Of a stretch of DNA of 54,485 nt, positions 41,558 to 49,945 are shown piece by piece. The notes under the pieces were generated by a model. That model was given only the letters and a program-made list of their open reading frames with translations. It did not search any database and was not told where the DNA came from. The DNA lies in contig CAZBNW010000006.1 in assembly GCA_964493385.1 (NCBI GenBank), forward strand, positions 1-54,485, in the 5' to 3' direction. Made by a program: the position numbers and the translations under genes. The first letter of the stretch is position 1; each line of letters begins with the position of its first letter. This DNA is from Loki-b32 sp964493385 (GTDB taxonomy: Archaea > Asgardarchaeota > Lokiarchaeia > Sigyniarchaeales > SOKP01).

Positions 41558-41944
41558 CTAAAATACTTCTTGTTTTAATAAATTCAAATGTGATTTAATC
41601 TGTTCTTCAATAATATCATAATGAGTAAATTTTCCTTTTTTCCAGCCTCTAATTAATCCAGCATTTTCAAGAATTTTCAAATGATGAGATATAGATGGTT
41701 GTGACTCGTCCAATACTGCTTCTAACTCACATACACATCGATCTTTTTCTTTTAAGACGTTTAATATTATAAGGCGCTTTTTATTTGCGATTGCATTTAG
41801 AAACTGATTTAAAGCTTTAAAATTATTCTTATGATACAATTTATCTCCAAGTTTACGTAATTGTTTGAAATGCTGATCTGCATTTTCAACATCTTCACAT
41901 TTAATTAATTTAGCTTTAATTTCTTCTTCATGTTCAATATTCAT
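41558..41944 (-). CDS. arsR: ArsR-family repressor
   Basis: 128 residues. Winged helix-turn-helix 'KKRLIILNVLKEKDRCVCELEAVLDESQPSISHHLKILENAGLIRGWKKGKFTHYDI'. 'CVCEL' at the start of the DNA-recognition unit is the metalloid-sensing motif of classical ArsR, where two or three cysteines bind As(III) or Sb(III) and release DNA. Divergent from the Acr3 gene with an 11-bp inverted repeat between them (42015-42048). A 40-residue charged N-terminal extension precedes the domain. Sensing of arsenite is inferred from motif and neighbour. Confidence 0.85.
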   Translation of the reverse strand: MNIEHEEEIKAKLIKCEDVENADQHFKQLRKLGDKLYHKNNFKALNQFLNAIANKKRLIILNVLKEKDRCVCELEAVLDESQPSISHHLKILENAGLIRGWKKGKFTHYDIIEEQIKSHLNLLKQEVF

Positions 41945-42014
41945 TTAGAAACACAATTAAATAATTAGATTTAAAATTATCAAGTATTTTAAAAGACAAA
42001 TAAATATATAATAA

Positions 42015-42048
42015 TTTATTCAAATCAATAAATTTTTATTTGAATAAA
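42015..42048. promoter_or_regulatory. ArsR operator
   Basis: TTTATTCAAAT (42015-42025) and ATTTGAATAAA (42038-42048), a perfect 11-bp inverted repeat with a 12-base spacer in the divergent arsR/acr3 promoter. 'ATTCAAAT' is the usual half-site of ArsR/SmtB family operators. It lies 63 bases upstream of acr3 and 70 bases upstream of arsR. Confidence 0.7.
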
Positions 42049-42111
42049 AATTTTGTTATTTAAGATTCCTTTAAAACCTTTTAAAAATTAATAATTAAAA
42101 ACTGAAATATT

Positions 42112-43134
42112 ATGAGTGAAGAAGAAGGTCGAACAATCAGCTTTTTCGAGAAGTTTCTCCCATTATGGGTTGGTTTATGTATTCTTATTGGGATAATTTT
42201 TTCTCAAATTATTCCAGGAATAAGTGAAGCTATTAATTCTTTTAATATCGGTCAGATTTCCATACCAATTGGCATTTGTTTATTCTTAATGATGTACCCT
42301 GCAATGTTGAATTTACAAGTTTCAGAATTGAAAAAGTTAGGTAAGAATCCTAAACCTATAATTTTAACAATTGTATCTAATTGGCTGGTTGCCCCATTTG
42401 TTGGTTTACTTATGGCACGTATATTTTTACAAGGTTATGAACAATTAATAGTCGCTATTATACTATTATCCAGCTCTCCATGCACAGCCATGGTTTTAGT
42501 ATGGGGTTGGATGGCACAAGGTAATCAAGAGCAAAATGTTGTTAACACAAGTCTGAATACAATAACAATTATATTCGGTTATGCTCCTATGGTTGCGTTA
42601 TTGACAGGCATTCAGAATATACCCGTTGATTGGGTTCTTTTACTGATATCAACATTTATTTTTATTGGACTTCCACTTCTATTAGGAATAATTAGTAAAA
42701 GATTGCTAATCTCTTATAAGGGTGAAGATTGGTTTAACAACACATATAGACCTATAGTTGGAAAAATATCGATTGCTGCCCTACTAACGACGTTGGTATT
42801 ACTTTTCTCTATGAATGGAAAGGTATTGATTACTAATCCTGGTTATCTATTATTAGTTACAATTCCACTTTTAGTAGGTTTTGTTATTGTAGTTGGATAT
42901 AACATAGCCATGACAAAACTATTTAAGTTAAAGTACAGGGAAGCAGTCATTACAGTAATTATTGGTTCATCAAGTCATTTCGAAATTGCTATCGCTACCG
43001 CTATTGCTATGTATGGAATTGGGTCAGTTGCAGCTTTGGGTACTACAATGGGATTGTTCTGGGAAGTGCCTGTTATGCTCTTGATTGTATATTTAGGACG
43101 ATTTTTAAGAAAAAAAGGTTTTTGGAAATCCTAA
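42112..43134 (+). CDS. acr3: Arsenite efflux transporter, ACR3 family
   Basis: 340 residues with ten transmembrane helices. It exports As(III) from the cytoplasm using the proton gradient. 'LLSSSPCTAMVLVWGWMAQG' carries the conserved cysteine (Cys124) of helix 4, and 'GSSSHFEIAIATAIAMYGI' in helix 9 carries the conserved Glu. Normal family length. Divergent from arsR with a clear operator between. The next two small cysteine-containing genes lie close downstream on the same strand and probably belong to the same response. Confidence 0.92.
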   Translation: MSEEEGRTISFFEKFLPLWVGLCILIGIIFSQIIPGISEAINSFNIGQISIPIGICLFLMMYPAMLNLQVSELKKLGKNPKPIILTIVSNWLVAPFVGLLMARIFLQGYEQLIVAIILLSSSPCTAMVLVWGWMAQGNQEQNVVNTSLNTITIIFGYAPMVALLTGIQNIPVDWVLLLISTFIFIGLPLLLGIISKRLLISYKGEDWFNNTYRPIVGKISIAALLTTLVLLFSMNGKVLITNPGYLLLVTIPLLVGFVIVVGYNIAMTKLFKLKYREAVITVIIGSSSHFEIAIATAIAMYGIGSVAALGTTMGLFWEVPVMLLIVYLGRFLRKKGFWKS

Positions 43135-43211
43135 TATTTTTAATTTCGAAATCGATTATTAATTAAAGAATAGAAATCTTGAAAAGTTAAAAACAATTTT
43201 ACTGAGTAGCT

Positions 43212-43391
43212 ATGAATGAAGAAGATATGGATGAGCAAATTGCCAAGATAATAAAAGAAGCTATTGGACAAATTTCTCATTCGAGTTGCAATCACTTAGA
43301 ATCACATTGTAATAAGGATAGTCCAGATTGGGAACCAAAACGTATTCATTGTGGTACCGATAGATGTAAAGGACTTTATAAAATGGATTAA
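43212..43391 (+). CDS. Small cysteine-containing protein of the arsenic module
   Basis: 59 residues from ATG 43212 to TAA 43389-43391. An acidic helix ('DEQIAKIIKEAIGQ') is followed by 'HSSCNHLESHCNKD' and 'RIHCGTDRCKG', giving Cys26, 33, 47 and 52 and several His. The pattern could chelate a metal or a metalloid. It starts 77 bases after the acr3 stop and ends 14 bases before the next gene on the same strand. A role in arsenite binding or delivery is a guess based on position. Confidence 0.6.
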   Translation: MNEEDMDEQIAKIIKEAIGQISHSSCNHLESHCNKDSPDWEPKRIHCGTDRCKGLYKMD

Positions 43392-43405
43392 AATAATTCT
43401 AAAGT

Positions 43406-43696
43406 GTGATAAAGATTAGTAATGAAAAGGATTCAGAAAAATTAAAAGTAGATGTCTATGTTCCATTAAACGCATGTGCGTGTGAATGGGATAAATTTAT
43501 AAATCGTGTATTTGTAGAACTTACACCATTTATAAAATATATTGATCATGAAACAAAAGATTTAAATTCAGTAGAAGCAAGAAGCCTTAATATACGTAAT
43601 AAATGTATAGTAATTAATGGTGAAAAAAAGATTTCCTCACCTATAATGCTCAGGAAGGAATTACCAAAACTAATTAAAGCTAAGGGACTTATTTAG
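43406..43696 (+). CDS. Thioredoxin-fold-like small protein with a CxC motif
   Basis: 96 residues from GTG 43406. 'KLKVDVYVPLNACACEWDKFINRVF' places a CxC at the end of the first strand and start of the first helix, the position of the active site in thioredoxin-fold proteins. 'IRNKCIVINGEKKISSPIMLRKELPKLI' resembles the cis-proline end of the same fold ('vngekkisSP' then a helix). Similar small proteins sit in archaeal arsenic or redox operons. It follows the 59-residue cysteine protein by 14 bases. Arsenate or disulfide chemistry is possible but not shown. Confidence 0.55.
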   Translation: MIKISNEKDSEKLKVDVYVPLNACACEWDKFINRVFVELTPFIKYIDHETKDLNSVEARSLNIRNKCIVINGEKKISSPIMLRKELPKLIKAKGLI

Positions 43697-43730
43697 ACTT
43701 TAGTAATTTTATTTTTTTTATTGTTGTGGG

Positions 43731-44087
43731 GTGATTATTAAAATTAAGGAAATAAATCTAACAATTTTTGCTCCTGATCCTGAAAAGAGATTAACAAATG
43801 GGCTAGAATATAAAGTGAATATAAAAAAAAATGGAACCATTGTTGATGCACTGAGTGCCCTAGATGAACAAATTTATGAGCATCCAGAAAAATCTGTTTT
43901 TCCAATATATAAAGGGTTAATCCATAGTTATCTCCAGTTAATTTGGGATGTGGAAGAAAATATGATTTATGAAGACTGTGCTTTAAATGCTTATGGTCCA
44001 AATAGAGAATTTATGCCACTACAAGAGGATATAAATTTTAACCTATATCCTGATAGCGACATAACAATTGTAGTTCATGCTGATTGA
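43731..44087 (+). CDS. Beta-grasp-like protein without a C-terminal GG
   Basis: 118 residues from GTG 43731, with GGGGTG at the start. Strand 'KEINLTIFAPDPEKR', helix 'GTIVDALSALDEQIYEH', later strands 'FMPLQEDINFNLYPDSDITIVVHAD'. The end 'LYPDSDITIVV' is like the last strand of MoaD/ThiS folds ('LxDGDxVxLF'), but there is no Gly-Gly. Two cysteine-free halves are joined by an acidic loop. It follows the thioredoxin-like gene by 34 bases on the same strand, so it may be the last gene of the arsenic transcript. Function unknown. Confidence 0.5.
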   Translation: MIIKIKEINLTIFAPDPEKRLTNGLEYKVNIKKNGTIVDALSALDEQIYEHPEKSVFPIYKGLIHSYLQLIWDVEENMIYEDCALNAYGPNREFMPLQEDINFNLYPDSDITIVVHAD

Positions 44088-44099
44088 TGAGCTGATGTT

Positions 44100-44207
44100 A
44101 TGAAAGAACGATTGGATTATGGTACATTCAAAAGAGTTATTATGAAAACTTATGGAAAAGATCATGAAAATTTTGCCCATTATTTTAAAATTAAAAGATC
44201 TAATTAA
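44100..44207 (+). CDS. Very small open frame (35 residues)
   Basis: ATG 44100 to TAA 44205-44207, basic and helical ('KRVIMKTYGKDHENFAHYFK'). It starts 12 bases after the previous stop. It may be a real microprotein or the start of a lost gene; length gives little statistical support. Confidence 0.3.
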   Translation: MKERLDYGTFKRVIMKTYGKDHENFAHYFKIKRSN

Positions 44208-44324
44208 CATCTTGAATGAAATCTTTCAAAAAATATTAGTGAAAGGTTGACAATAGGAAGGCCTCCTATAAAATATGAATTTAATACAATCATATAAATA
44301 AATTGTCTTATTTTTAAACTAAGT

Positions 44325-45326
44325 ATGGATATTTTCACACATATGTTTATGGGGGTACTAGCCGGCTTATTCACCTTAACTATTTTAAGTCCAGAAGCTA
44401 TTATCCTTCTATGGGTGATGAGTTTTTTTCCAGATCTCGATATATTCCTGGAACCATTCCAAAAGGTAAGAAAAAGTTATTATTTATCTCATAAAGCAGC
44501 CTCACATTCTTATATTGTAGGAATATTTTTAGCAGGGATTTTTAGTCTAATCATATTTCTAGTAAGAAATAGTTCTTTCATTGAGGTTTGGCTTGCGGGA
44601 TTTATAGGGTATTGTATTCACGTGTCATTAGATTTCTTTGGTGCTTCAAAAACACCAATTTTTTATCCAATTTCCAAAAAAGAATTTCGATTTATAGCTG
44701 ATAGAGCAGTTAATCCGTTATTAGCTACATTTTCTGGTATTAATCTTTTGGTTTTTATTGCTTATTATTATATAAAACCTTATTTTCATGTATTTATGGA
44801 ACTTGGTTTCTTTTATCTATATGTTTATGTGATATATTTTGGAATTAGGGCACTTTTAAGAATAATAATTCAAGCGAGCTTATCTAACAATCAGCAATAT
44901 ATCCCTGGTTTTTTACCATTCTTCTATTTAATTTATAAGAAGAATATAACACCCAATAACATCACTTTTAAATTAAAAAAAAGATTTGTATTTTCCTTGA
45001 AAGAACAAGAATTAATAAATCAGAACATTTTAGATTCCACAGTTGATATGACTTTTTTTGAATTAGCAAAAAAAATTAGCCAGGAATATAGGTTTTTCCA
45101 TAAATGGGATTTAATCATTCCTTTTATTCGTAAAAATGAAGATTCAGTTAATGTCGTCTTGATTTTAGCTGAAAGTTTTTCACAATCTATACAACACAAA
45201 TCTTTTAAACGGAACGTTTCTTCTTATTATCTCTCAATTATTTTTAAGATAAATACAAAACAAATCATTTCGAAAATTGATGGGTTTGGTTCCTTTAAGA
45301 AATGGGAAAATCTGGATTGGTCATAA
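44325..45326 (+). CDS. YdjM-like membrane-bound metal-dependent hydrolase
   Basis: 333 residues. 'MDIFTHMFMGVLAG' at the N-terminus, 'SFFPDLDIF' after helix 2, 'SHKAASHSYIVGI' and 'GYCIHVSLDFFGASKTPIFYPIS' are the blocks of PF04307, with His, Asp and His residues that would hold a metal. About five transmembrane helices occupy the first 180 residues. The last 150 residues are a soluble tail not usual for the family. Members are linked to membrane or SOS-induced hydrolase activity; the substrate is unknown. The HD-domain gene follows three bases after its stop. Confidence 0.75.
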   Translation: MDIFTHMFMGVLAGLFTLTILSPEAIILLWVMSFFPDLDIFLEPFQKVRKSYYLSHKAASHSYIVGIFLAGIFSLIIFLVRNSSFIEVWLAGFIGYCIHVSLDFFGASKTPIFYPISKKEFRFIADRAVNPLLATFSGINLLVFIAYYYIKPYFHVFMELGFFYLYVYVIYFGIRALLRIIIQASLSNNQQYIPGFLPFFYLIYKKNITPNNITFKLKKRFVFSLKEQELINQNILDSTVDMTFFELAKKISQEYRFFHKWDLIIPFIRKNEDSVNVVLILAESFSQSIQHKSFKRNVSSYYLSIIFKINTKQIISKIDGFGSFKKWENLDWS

Positions 45327-45329
45327 TTT

Positions 45330-45923
45330 ATGCTAGAAAAAGAAATAATTTCAATTATCAGAAATTATGCATATGAAAAATCTGAAAAAGATGATACTCA
45401 TGGATTCTCACATGTTGAGCGTGTTTTTAATTTATGTCTTCAGCTAGGAAAAAAATTAGGTGCAAATCTGCTTGTACTCGAAATTGCCGCATTACTGCAC
45501 GATATCGGTAGGAGGAATAAGAAAAAGACATATTCAAATAAGAATCATGCTGAAATATCTGCTGAGATGGCTTCAAAATTCTTAAAATCTAATGATTTTG
45601 AACTTTCTCAAGTGGATTATGACAATATTATTAATTCTATAAAAGCACATTCTTTTTCTAATAAAATCATTCCAAAAACTCTCGAAGCTAAAATTTTATC
45701 TGATGCAGATAAATTAGATGCCCTTGGAGCTGTTGGCTTATATAGAACTATAGGATTTACAATAAAAAATCAAGGTGGAATTGAGCAAGTCATCGAGCAT
45801 TTAGAAAACAAAATAATGAAACTAAAAGATCAATTATATTTAGGATTTTCAGAAAGTATTGCAGAAGAGAGACAAAGAATCATTTTGGATTTTTATAATC
45901 AAATAAAAATAGAAAAAAAGTAG
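45330..45923 (+). CDS. HD-domain phosphohydrolase
   Basis: 197 residues. Metal-dependent phosphohydrolase of the YedJ/COG1418 type: His in 'THGFSHVERV', the paired 'LLHDIGRRNKKK', His in 'NKNHAEISAEMA', and the last Asp in 'ILSDADKLDALGAVGLYRTIGF'. All ligands of the H...HD...D set are present. The substrate could be a nucleotide or a phosphorylated metabolite. It is translated with the YdjM-like gene upstream, spaced by three bases, and converges on the BtrH/VOC gene. Confidence 0.82.
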   Translation: MLEKEIISIIRNYAYEKSEKDDTHGFSHVERVFNLCLQLGKKLGANLLVLEIAALLHDIGRRNKKKTYSNKNHAEISAEMASKFLKSNDFELSQVDYDNIINSIKAHSFSNKIIPKTLEAKILSDADKLDALGAVGLYRTIGFTIKNQGGIEQVIEHLENKIMKLKDQLYLGFSESIAEERQRIILDFYNQIKIEKK

Positions 45924-45933
45924 TAAAAGAAAT

Positions 45934-46536
45934 TTAAACTTTTGAATCTAATGAAGAAATTAGTTTATATTGCTCCTGAGTTATTTTATCTTTTACAACC
46001 TCAAAGAGTTCTAAAAGTACGTGGTCTGGGGCTTCTGCCATGACATATCTCAAAGGACCAAAACTTTTTATCTGTTTTTTGAATTGAAAACCTTTTCTCT
46101 TCATATGTGTAACAAGAGCTTCTAAATCCTCTGTTTCAATACCCAAATGATGAATCTCTCCTTCTTCCTCGAAATATGGCAAATAACCTAAGTCAATCTG
46201 AAGGATCAATGGAATATCTTGATCGATCAATTTTTTTGATTCTTCCCATGCTTTATCAGCGCTCGTGAAAGATTGTTTTCTTAAGGCTATTCCAAGTAAA
46301 CGGCATCCTAATGAATTGGGTTCGATAGTTCCTTGCTTGCCTCCCAGAAAAAAAGGGATATCTAACTCGGGAATAAAAGACACATTGTTGGTAGTATCGA
46401 AAAATCCAAATCCCATGGTGGCATCTAAACCGAATGCCATCGGTTCTGACATGGGAAACTCATAAAATTCAAAAAGATCTCTCATTGAAGACGATTCACA
46501 ATGGTAACCAACCCTATGAAGAAAACTATTTACCAT
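45934..46536 (-). CDS. BtrH-like N-terminal domain joined to half of a glyoxalase (VOC) domain
   Basis: 200 residues from ATG 46536; a TTG at 46551 would overlap the upstream gene more. Residues 1-125 follow BtrH N-terminal proteins (PF14399): 'YHCESSSMRDLFEFYEFPMSEPMAFGL', then 'AWEESKKLIDQDIPLILQIDLGYLPY'. From 'GEIHHLGIETEDLEALVTHMKRKG' to 'RYVMAEAPDHVLLELFEV' the sequence reads as the C-terminal half of a VOC domain, with the metal-binding His and Glu positions. The gene overlaps the PadR gene by 11 bases. Function unknown; the BtrH part is related to transferases and peptidase-like proteins. Confidence 0.6.
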   Translation of the reverse strand: MVNSFLHRVGYHCESSSMRDLFEFYEFPMSEPMAFGLDATMGFGFFDTTNNVSFIPELDIPFFLGGKQGTIEPNSLGCRLLGIALRKQSFTSADKAWEESKKLIDQDIPLILQIDLGYLPYFEEEGEIHHLGIETEDLEALVTHMKRKGFQFKKQIKSFGPLRYVMAEAPDHVLLELFEVVKDKITQEQYKLISSLDSKV

Positions 46537-47113
46537 ATGCTTCTGAGTCAACTTTTCCCCCTCTTTTTTTAATTTCTTCTAACACCCACTCGAGAAATTC
46601 AATATCAGTTTCTAAAATCTTTATTGGATGGAAAAACAAACCTCGCACATTCAATGGCATGTAAGAATTATCTTTAAGCATCTTTTCTAATCTTTTTCTA
46701 TTATTCTTAATTTTCTTTAAAGATTTTCTAATTGCATCAATTTGCTGTTCTCTTGTTAAAATCGGAAGCATAGAAAAAGCGATATAAAAATCTTCATCAT
46801 TTTTTCCAATAAATTCACTTAAAACTTTATATACTTTATTCTTTAAGATATCAGAACCATAATCAGTAATAGTATAAATTTTCCGAATTCGATTATCAAC
46901 TTCCTCGGTATATGATTCAACTAATCCATCTTCTTCCAATTTTGTTATAATATTATAAATTGAAGATTTTCCAATTTTTGTCCATTCTCTCATTCCTCGT
47001 TCTTCAATTCTTTGATTTATATTATAAGCATGACTAGGAATTTCCGCAACTAATCCTAGTAAAACAAAAGCACGATGATTTAATACGTAATTTTGATTTT
47101 CTGTGTTGTTCAT
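46526..47113 (-). CDS. PadR-family transcriptional regulator
   Basis: 195 residues from ATG 47113. Winged helix 'RAFVLLGLVAEIPSHAYNINQRIEERGMREWTKIGKSSIYNIITKLEEDGLVES' with the typical wing 'NRIRKIYTITDYGSDIL', followed by a helical C-terminal dimer domain. Members repress detoxification or transport genes and are released by small molecules. Two inverted repeats lie 33-67 bases upstream of its start, consistent with autoregulation. It is co-transcribed with the BtrH/VOC gene, its most likely target. Confidence 0.85.
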   Translation of the reverse strand: MNNTENQNYVLNHRAFVLLGLVAEIPSHAYNINQRIEERGMREWTKIGKSSIYNIITKLEEDGLVESYTEEVDNRIRKIYTITDYGSDILKNKVYKVLSEFIGKNDEDFYIAFSMLPILTREQQIDAIRKSLKKIKNNRKRLEKMLKDNSYMPLNVRGLFFHPIKILETDIEFLEWVLEEIKKRGGKVDSEAYGK

Positions 47114-47145
47114 TCTTACTTTTTAATAATTAAGTTTTGTATGAC

Positions 47146-47180
47146 ATTCCATATATGGAATATTCCATTAATAGAATATT
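47146..47180. promoter_or_regulatory. Overlapping operator palindromes for the PadR gene
   Basis: ATTCCATATATGGAAT (47146-47161, perfect 16-bp palindrome) overlaps AATATTC-8 bases-GAATATT (47159-47180). The word ATGACAT flanks both sides (47141 and 47181). The elements start 33 bases upstream of the PadR ATG and suit a dimeric winged-helix regulator. Confidence 0.6.
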
Positions 47181-47309
47181 ATGACATCAGAATATTTAAA
47201 TGTTACGATTTTATTTAATATTTTGAATAAATAAATAGGGGAAAGTACATGGAATGAATTCTATTCAGTAAGAATGCTAAAAAACTTGGATGATAATTAA
47301 GTTTCTTCC

Positions 47310-47948
47310 TTATTTTGCCTTTAAACTAAAAATTCCAAGATATATTCCAAATGCCCAGCCTCCAAATAAAATCATCCATTCAAACAGTCTTACAATAGGT
47401 TCATAAACATTAGAAGCGTAGCTAATCATGAAAGTAATGCTTATTAATACCAAAATGAATCCTGGAATTGAATGGTACTTAGGAATCCTATCTGCGAGTA
47501 ATGCTATAATTCCAAAAATAAGATTGTATAACATTATGGATGCAAATGTTATGAAAGCAGCAAAATTGTGAGGTAATAACATTGTGTCTTCAGGGAACAT
47601 AGCTACTAAAAAAGTTGCTATAGCGGAAATAATACTAGTATAAAACCAAAACCGAATAATTCTTTCTCGCTTTATATCCATATTTTGGAAGAACAACACT
47701 AAAAATAACGTCCCAAATGGTGAAAGAATACTATTTAGTACCAACCCTGTATTAAAAACAATGAAAGCGTTATTAGGTGCGTTTGTTGCTCCTAATTCAC
47801 TAACATAATTAGTAAAAATACTATAAGGTTGGCCTCCTGCTGTATATAACACAATAGAAATGATAATTGAAATCATACTAACAGTTACTCCAATAAAAAA
47901 GAAATATCCTCCGTTTATTTTTTTATAAAAACTCTCTATTCTATCCAT
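47310..47948 (-). CDS. DUF998 membrane protein
   Basis: 212 residues with six transmembrane helices. 'PYSIFTNYVSELGATNAPNNAFIVFNTGLVLNSI' is the DUF998 signature at helix 2, and 'FPEDTMLLPHNFAAFITF' follows the expected order. Function unknown for the family. Its ATG directly follows the TAA of the S9 peptidase gene (TAAATG), so the two are translationally coupled; the pairing could mean the peptidase product or regulation is membrane related. Confidence 0.75.
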   Translation of the reverse strand: MDRIESFYKKINGGYFFFIGVTVSMISIIISIVLYTAGGQPYSIFTNYVSELGATNAPNNAFIVFNTGLVLNSILSPFGTLFLVLFFQNMDIKRERIIRFWFYTSIISAIATFLVAMFPEDTMLLPHNFAAFITFASIMLYNLIFGIIALLADRIPKYHSIPGFILVLISITFMISYASNVYEPIVRLFEWMILFGGWAFGIYLGIFSLKAK

Positions 47949-49790
47949 TTATAATACCTCATCGAAGAAGTCAGCAATCATCTTGTATAATTTTTGCTGA
48001 TTTTCTGTTTTAAGAATACCATGTCCCTCATCTTGAAATATAAATTCTTTGTAAGCAATATCATATTCTTTCAATTTTTTTCTAACTGCTTCAACGTTTT
48101 TAGGTGTGACATTTGGATCATTTGCTCCTTGAATAACGAGTAATTTCCCTTTTATATCCTCCACAAAATTGATTGGTGATCTCTCAAAATAAACTTCAGG
48201 AACTTGTTCTGGACTTCCACCAAGCATTTGTTCTGAATAAGGGCGTAAATCAGGTCTAGTAGTCTGATAATCGACAATTAAATCAGTCATTCCACAAATT
48301 GGAACTGCCGCCGCAATTATTTCCTTCGGTGCTTTTGTTATTGCGAACCATGATGAATAACCTCCATAACTAGTACCAGTAATTCCAACTCTTCCTTTAT
48401 TTGCTATTCCTTTCTCAATTAGAGCTTCTACACCTGCCCATATATCCATCTGCTCGTCCGAACCCCACCCCTTAATCCTGATAATGTCCTCAAATTCAAC
48501 TCCATAACCCGTTGATCCTCTGTAATTTGGATCTAGTATTGTAAAACCTCTATTAGCATAATATTGTATCTGAGGCTCTTCAAGGTTATCTCTCGAATGC
48601 CATGTAGGACCCCCATGAACATAAACAATTGTTTTGCCATTTGGATTAGTTGGTTTATAGAGCCATCCGTGAATGGATAATCCGTCCTTAGATTTCCAAT
48701 CAATAGGTTCAGCAGAAGTGAGTTCTTCTTTTTTTAATTTTGTTATCTCCCAAACGTTAGTCATAGAGATAAAATTTTTAGGATCATCATCGAATATATT
48801 AAACTTTATAATATCATCAGGTTGAATAGATGAGCTATAAATACCAACCCATTCTTCTGAAGTGATAGATGCAATGGGAAGGAGCTCTCCTCTTATATCG
48901 GGTACAAATGTCTCATTTATTGTCTTAAGATCAAGGATCGAAGCTCGAAGTTTTGCTTTTTTAAACTCTGAAATTACTATATAATGACTATTTTTAGGAA
49001 CATCAATAGATTCTATATTTCTTGATGGATCATCTATTATCCATTCAATATCATTTGATAATATATCATATATCCCCAAAGAATAGTATTTTTGCATTTT
49101 ATTTTCCCGCGTATCTGTTAAAAATGCAACTCGTTTACTATCGGGAAGCCATGACGCATGTACTCTAGCTTTTTCGCCAAAATTTAATATTTCTTGATCT
49201 TCTTTTCCCTCAATATCAACAATCCAATATTGAATACCTTTAGGATGATACTCCTTTCTGTTGTAAAGAATATGATCTCCTGTCTTAGAAAGTTCAGGGT
49301 ATAACCAATTCGGTTTGTTTGGTTTAGCAAGAGTAATTTTTTCCCCACTGGTTAAATCTTGGCGGTAGACCCAAGTTAGTTCAATTTCCTCTTTTTTAAC
49401 AAAATTATAATTTGCTCCAAAAACCAACCATCTCTCGTTAGGATGAATGCTTCCCCCTCTCAAAAAAAATGGGGGATCTTCTATAGTTATTGGTTCCATA
49501 TTTTCTGGTTCAGATATGCTGACTTTAAATAACCTCACGCGCTCATTTCTTCCTTTATCTTCTCCAACAATAATGGATTCACTATTTGGAAAGAAATTCA
49601 CAAAAAACGTTGCTTCTTCTGTATTTGTTAGAGCTGATGATTCAGATCTTTCGTAAACAGGTAAATAGAATACATCTAAATTGGGATGTATATTTAACCA
49701 ATTGAAAACAATCTTCTTCCCATCTGGAGAAACAGATGCACCCAAAATGGAAGGCAATGTCATTAAGTTATCAAGGTAATTATTACGCAT
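47949..49790 (-). CDS. S9-family prolyl oligopeptidase / acylaminoacyl-peptidase-like
   Basis: 613 residues, normal length. N-terminal beta-propeller (about 20-340) with repeated 'SPDGKKIVF' and 'LPDSKRVAFLTDT' blades; C-terminal alpha/beta hydrolase (about 360-613). Catalytic Ser in 'GITGTSYGGYSS', Asp in 'IQGANDPNVTP' and His in 'QDEGHGILK'. 'YVHGGPTWHSRDNLEEP' forms the oxyanion side. It cleaves short peptides or N-acylated amino acids, probably in the cytoplasm as no signal sequence is present. Operon with the DUF998 gene. Confidence 0.88.
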   Translation of the reverse strand: MRNNYLDNLMTLPSILGASVSPDGKKIVFNWLNIHPNLDVFYLPVYERSESSALTNTEEATFFVNFFPNSESIIVGEDKGRNERVRLFKVSISEPENMEPITIEDPPFFLRGGSIHPNERWLVFGANYNFVKKEEIELTWVYRQDLTSGEKITLAKPNKPNWLYPELSKTGDHILYNRKEYHPKGIQYWIVDIEGKEDQEILNFGEKARVHASWLPDSKRVAFLTDTRENKMQKYYSLGIYDILSNDIEWIIDDPSRNIESIDVPKNSHYIVISEFKKAKLRASILDLKTINETFVPDIRGELLPIASITSEEWVGIYSSSIQPDDIIKFNIFDDDPKNFISMTNVWEITKLKKEELTSAEPIDWKSKDGLSIHGWLYKPTNPNGKTIVYVHGGPTWHSRDNLEEPQIQYYANRGFTILDPNYRGSTGYGVEFEDIIRIKGWGSDEQMDIWAGVEALIEKGIANKGRVGITGTSYGGYSSWFAITKAPKEIIAAAVPICGMTDLIVDYQTTRPDLRPYSEQMLGGSPEQVPEVYFERSPINFVEDIKGKLLVIQGANDPNVTPKNVEAVRKKLKEYDIAYKEFIFQDEGHGILKTENQQKLYKMIADFFDEVL

Positions 49791-49945
49791 AAATAGAGAA
49801 TAGATGTTTTTCTTTAAAAATTTATATATGAATCTGTAATCTATTTATTTCATTGTAAAAGAATTAAATTAAATTTAAATAATAGGATTGTGTTTTCATC
49901 TTTAACATTCATTTTATCATAAAAATTTGAAAAGTTGAATTTAAA

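Noticed and set aside
43744..44001. Minus-strand frame of 85 residues in the arsenic region
   Set aside because: It lies fully inside the plus-strand beta-grasp-like gene and has a random-looking His/Leu-rich composition.
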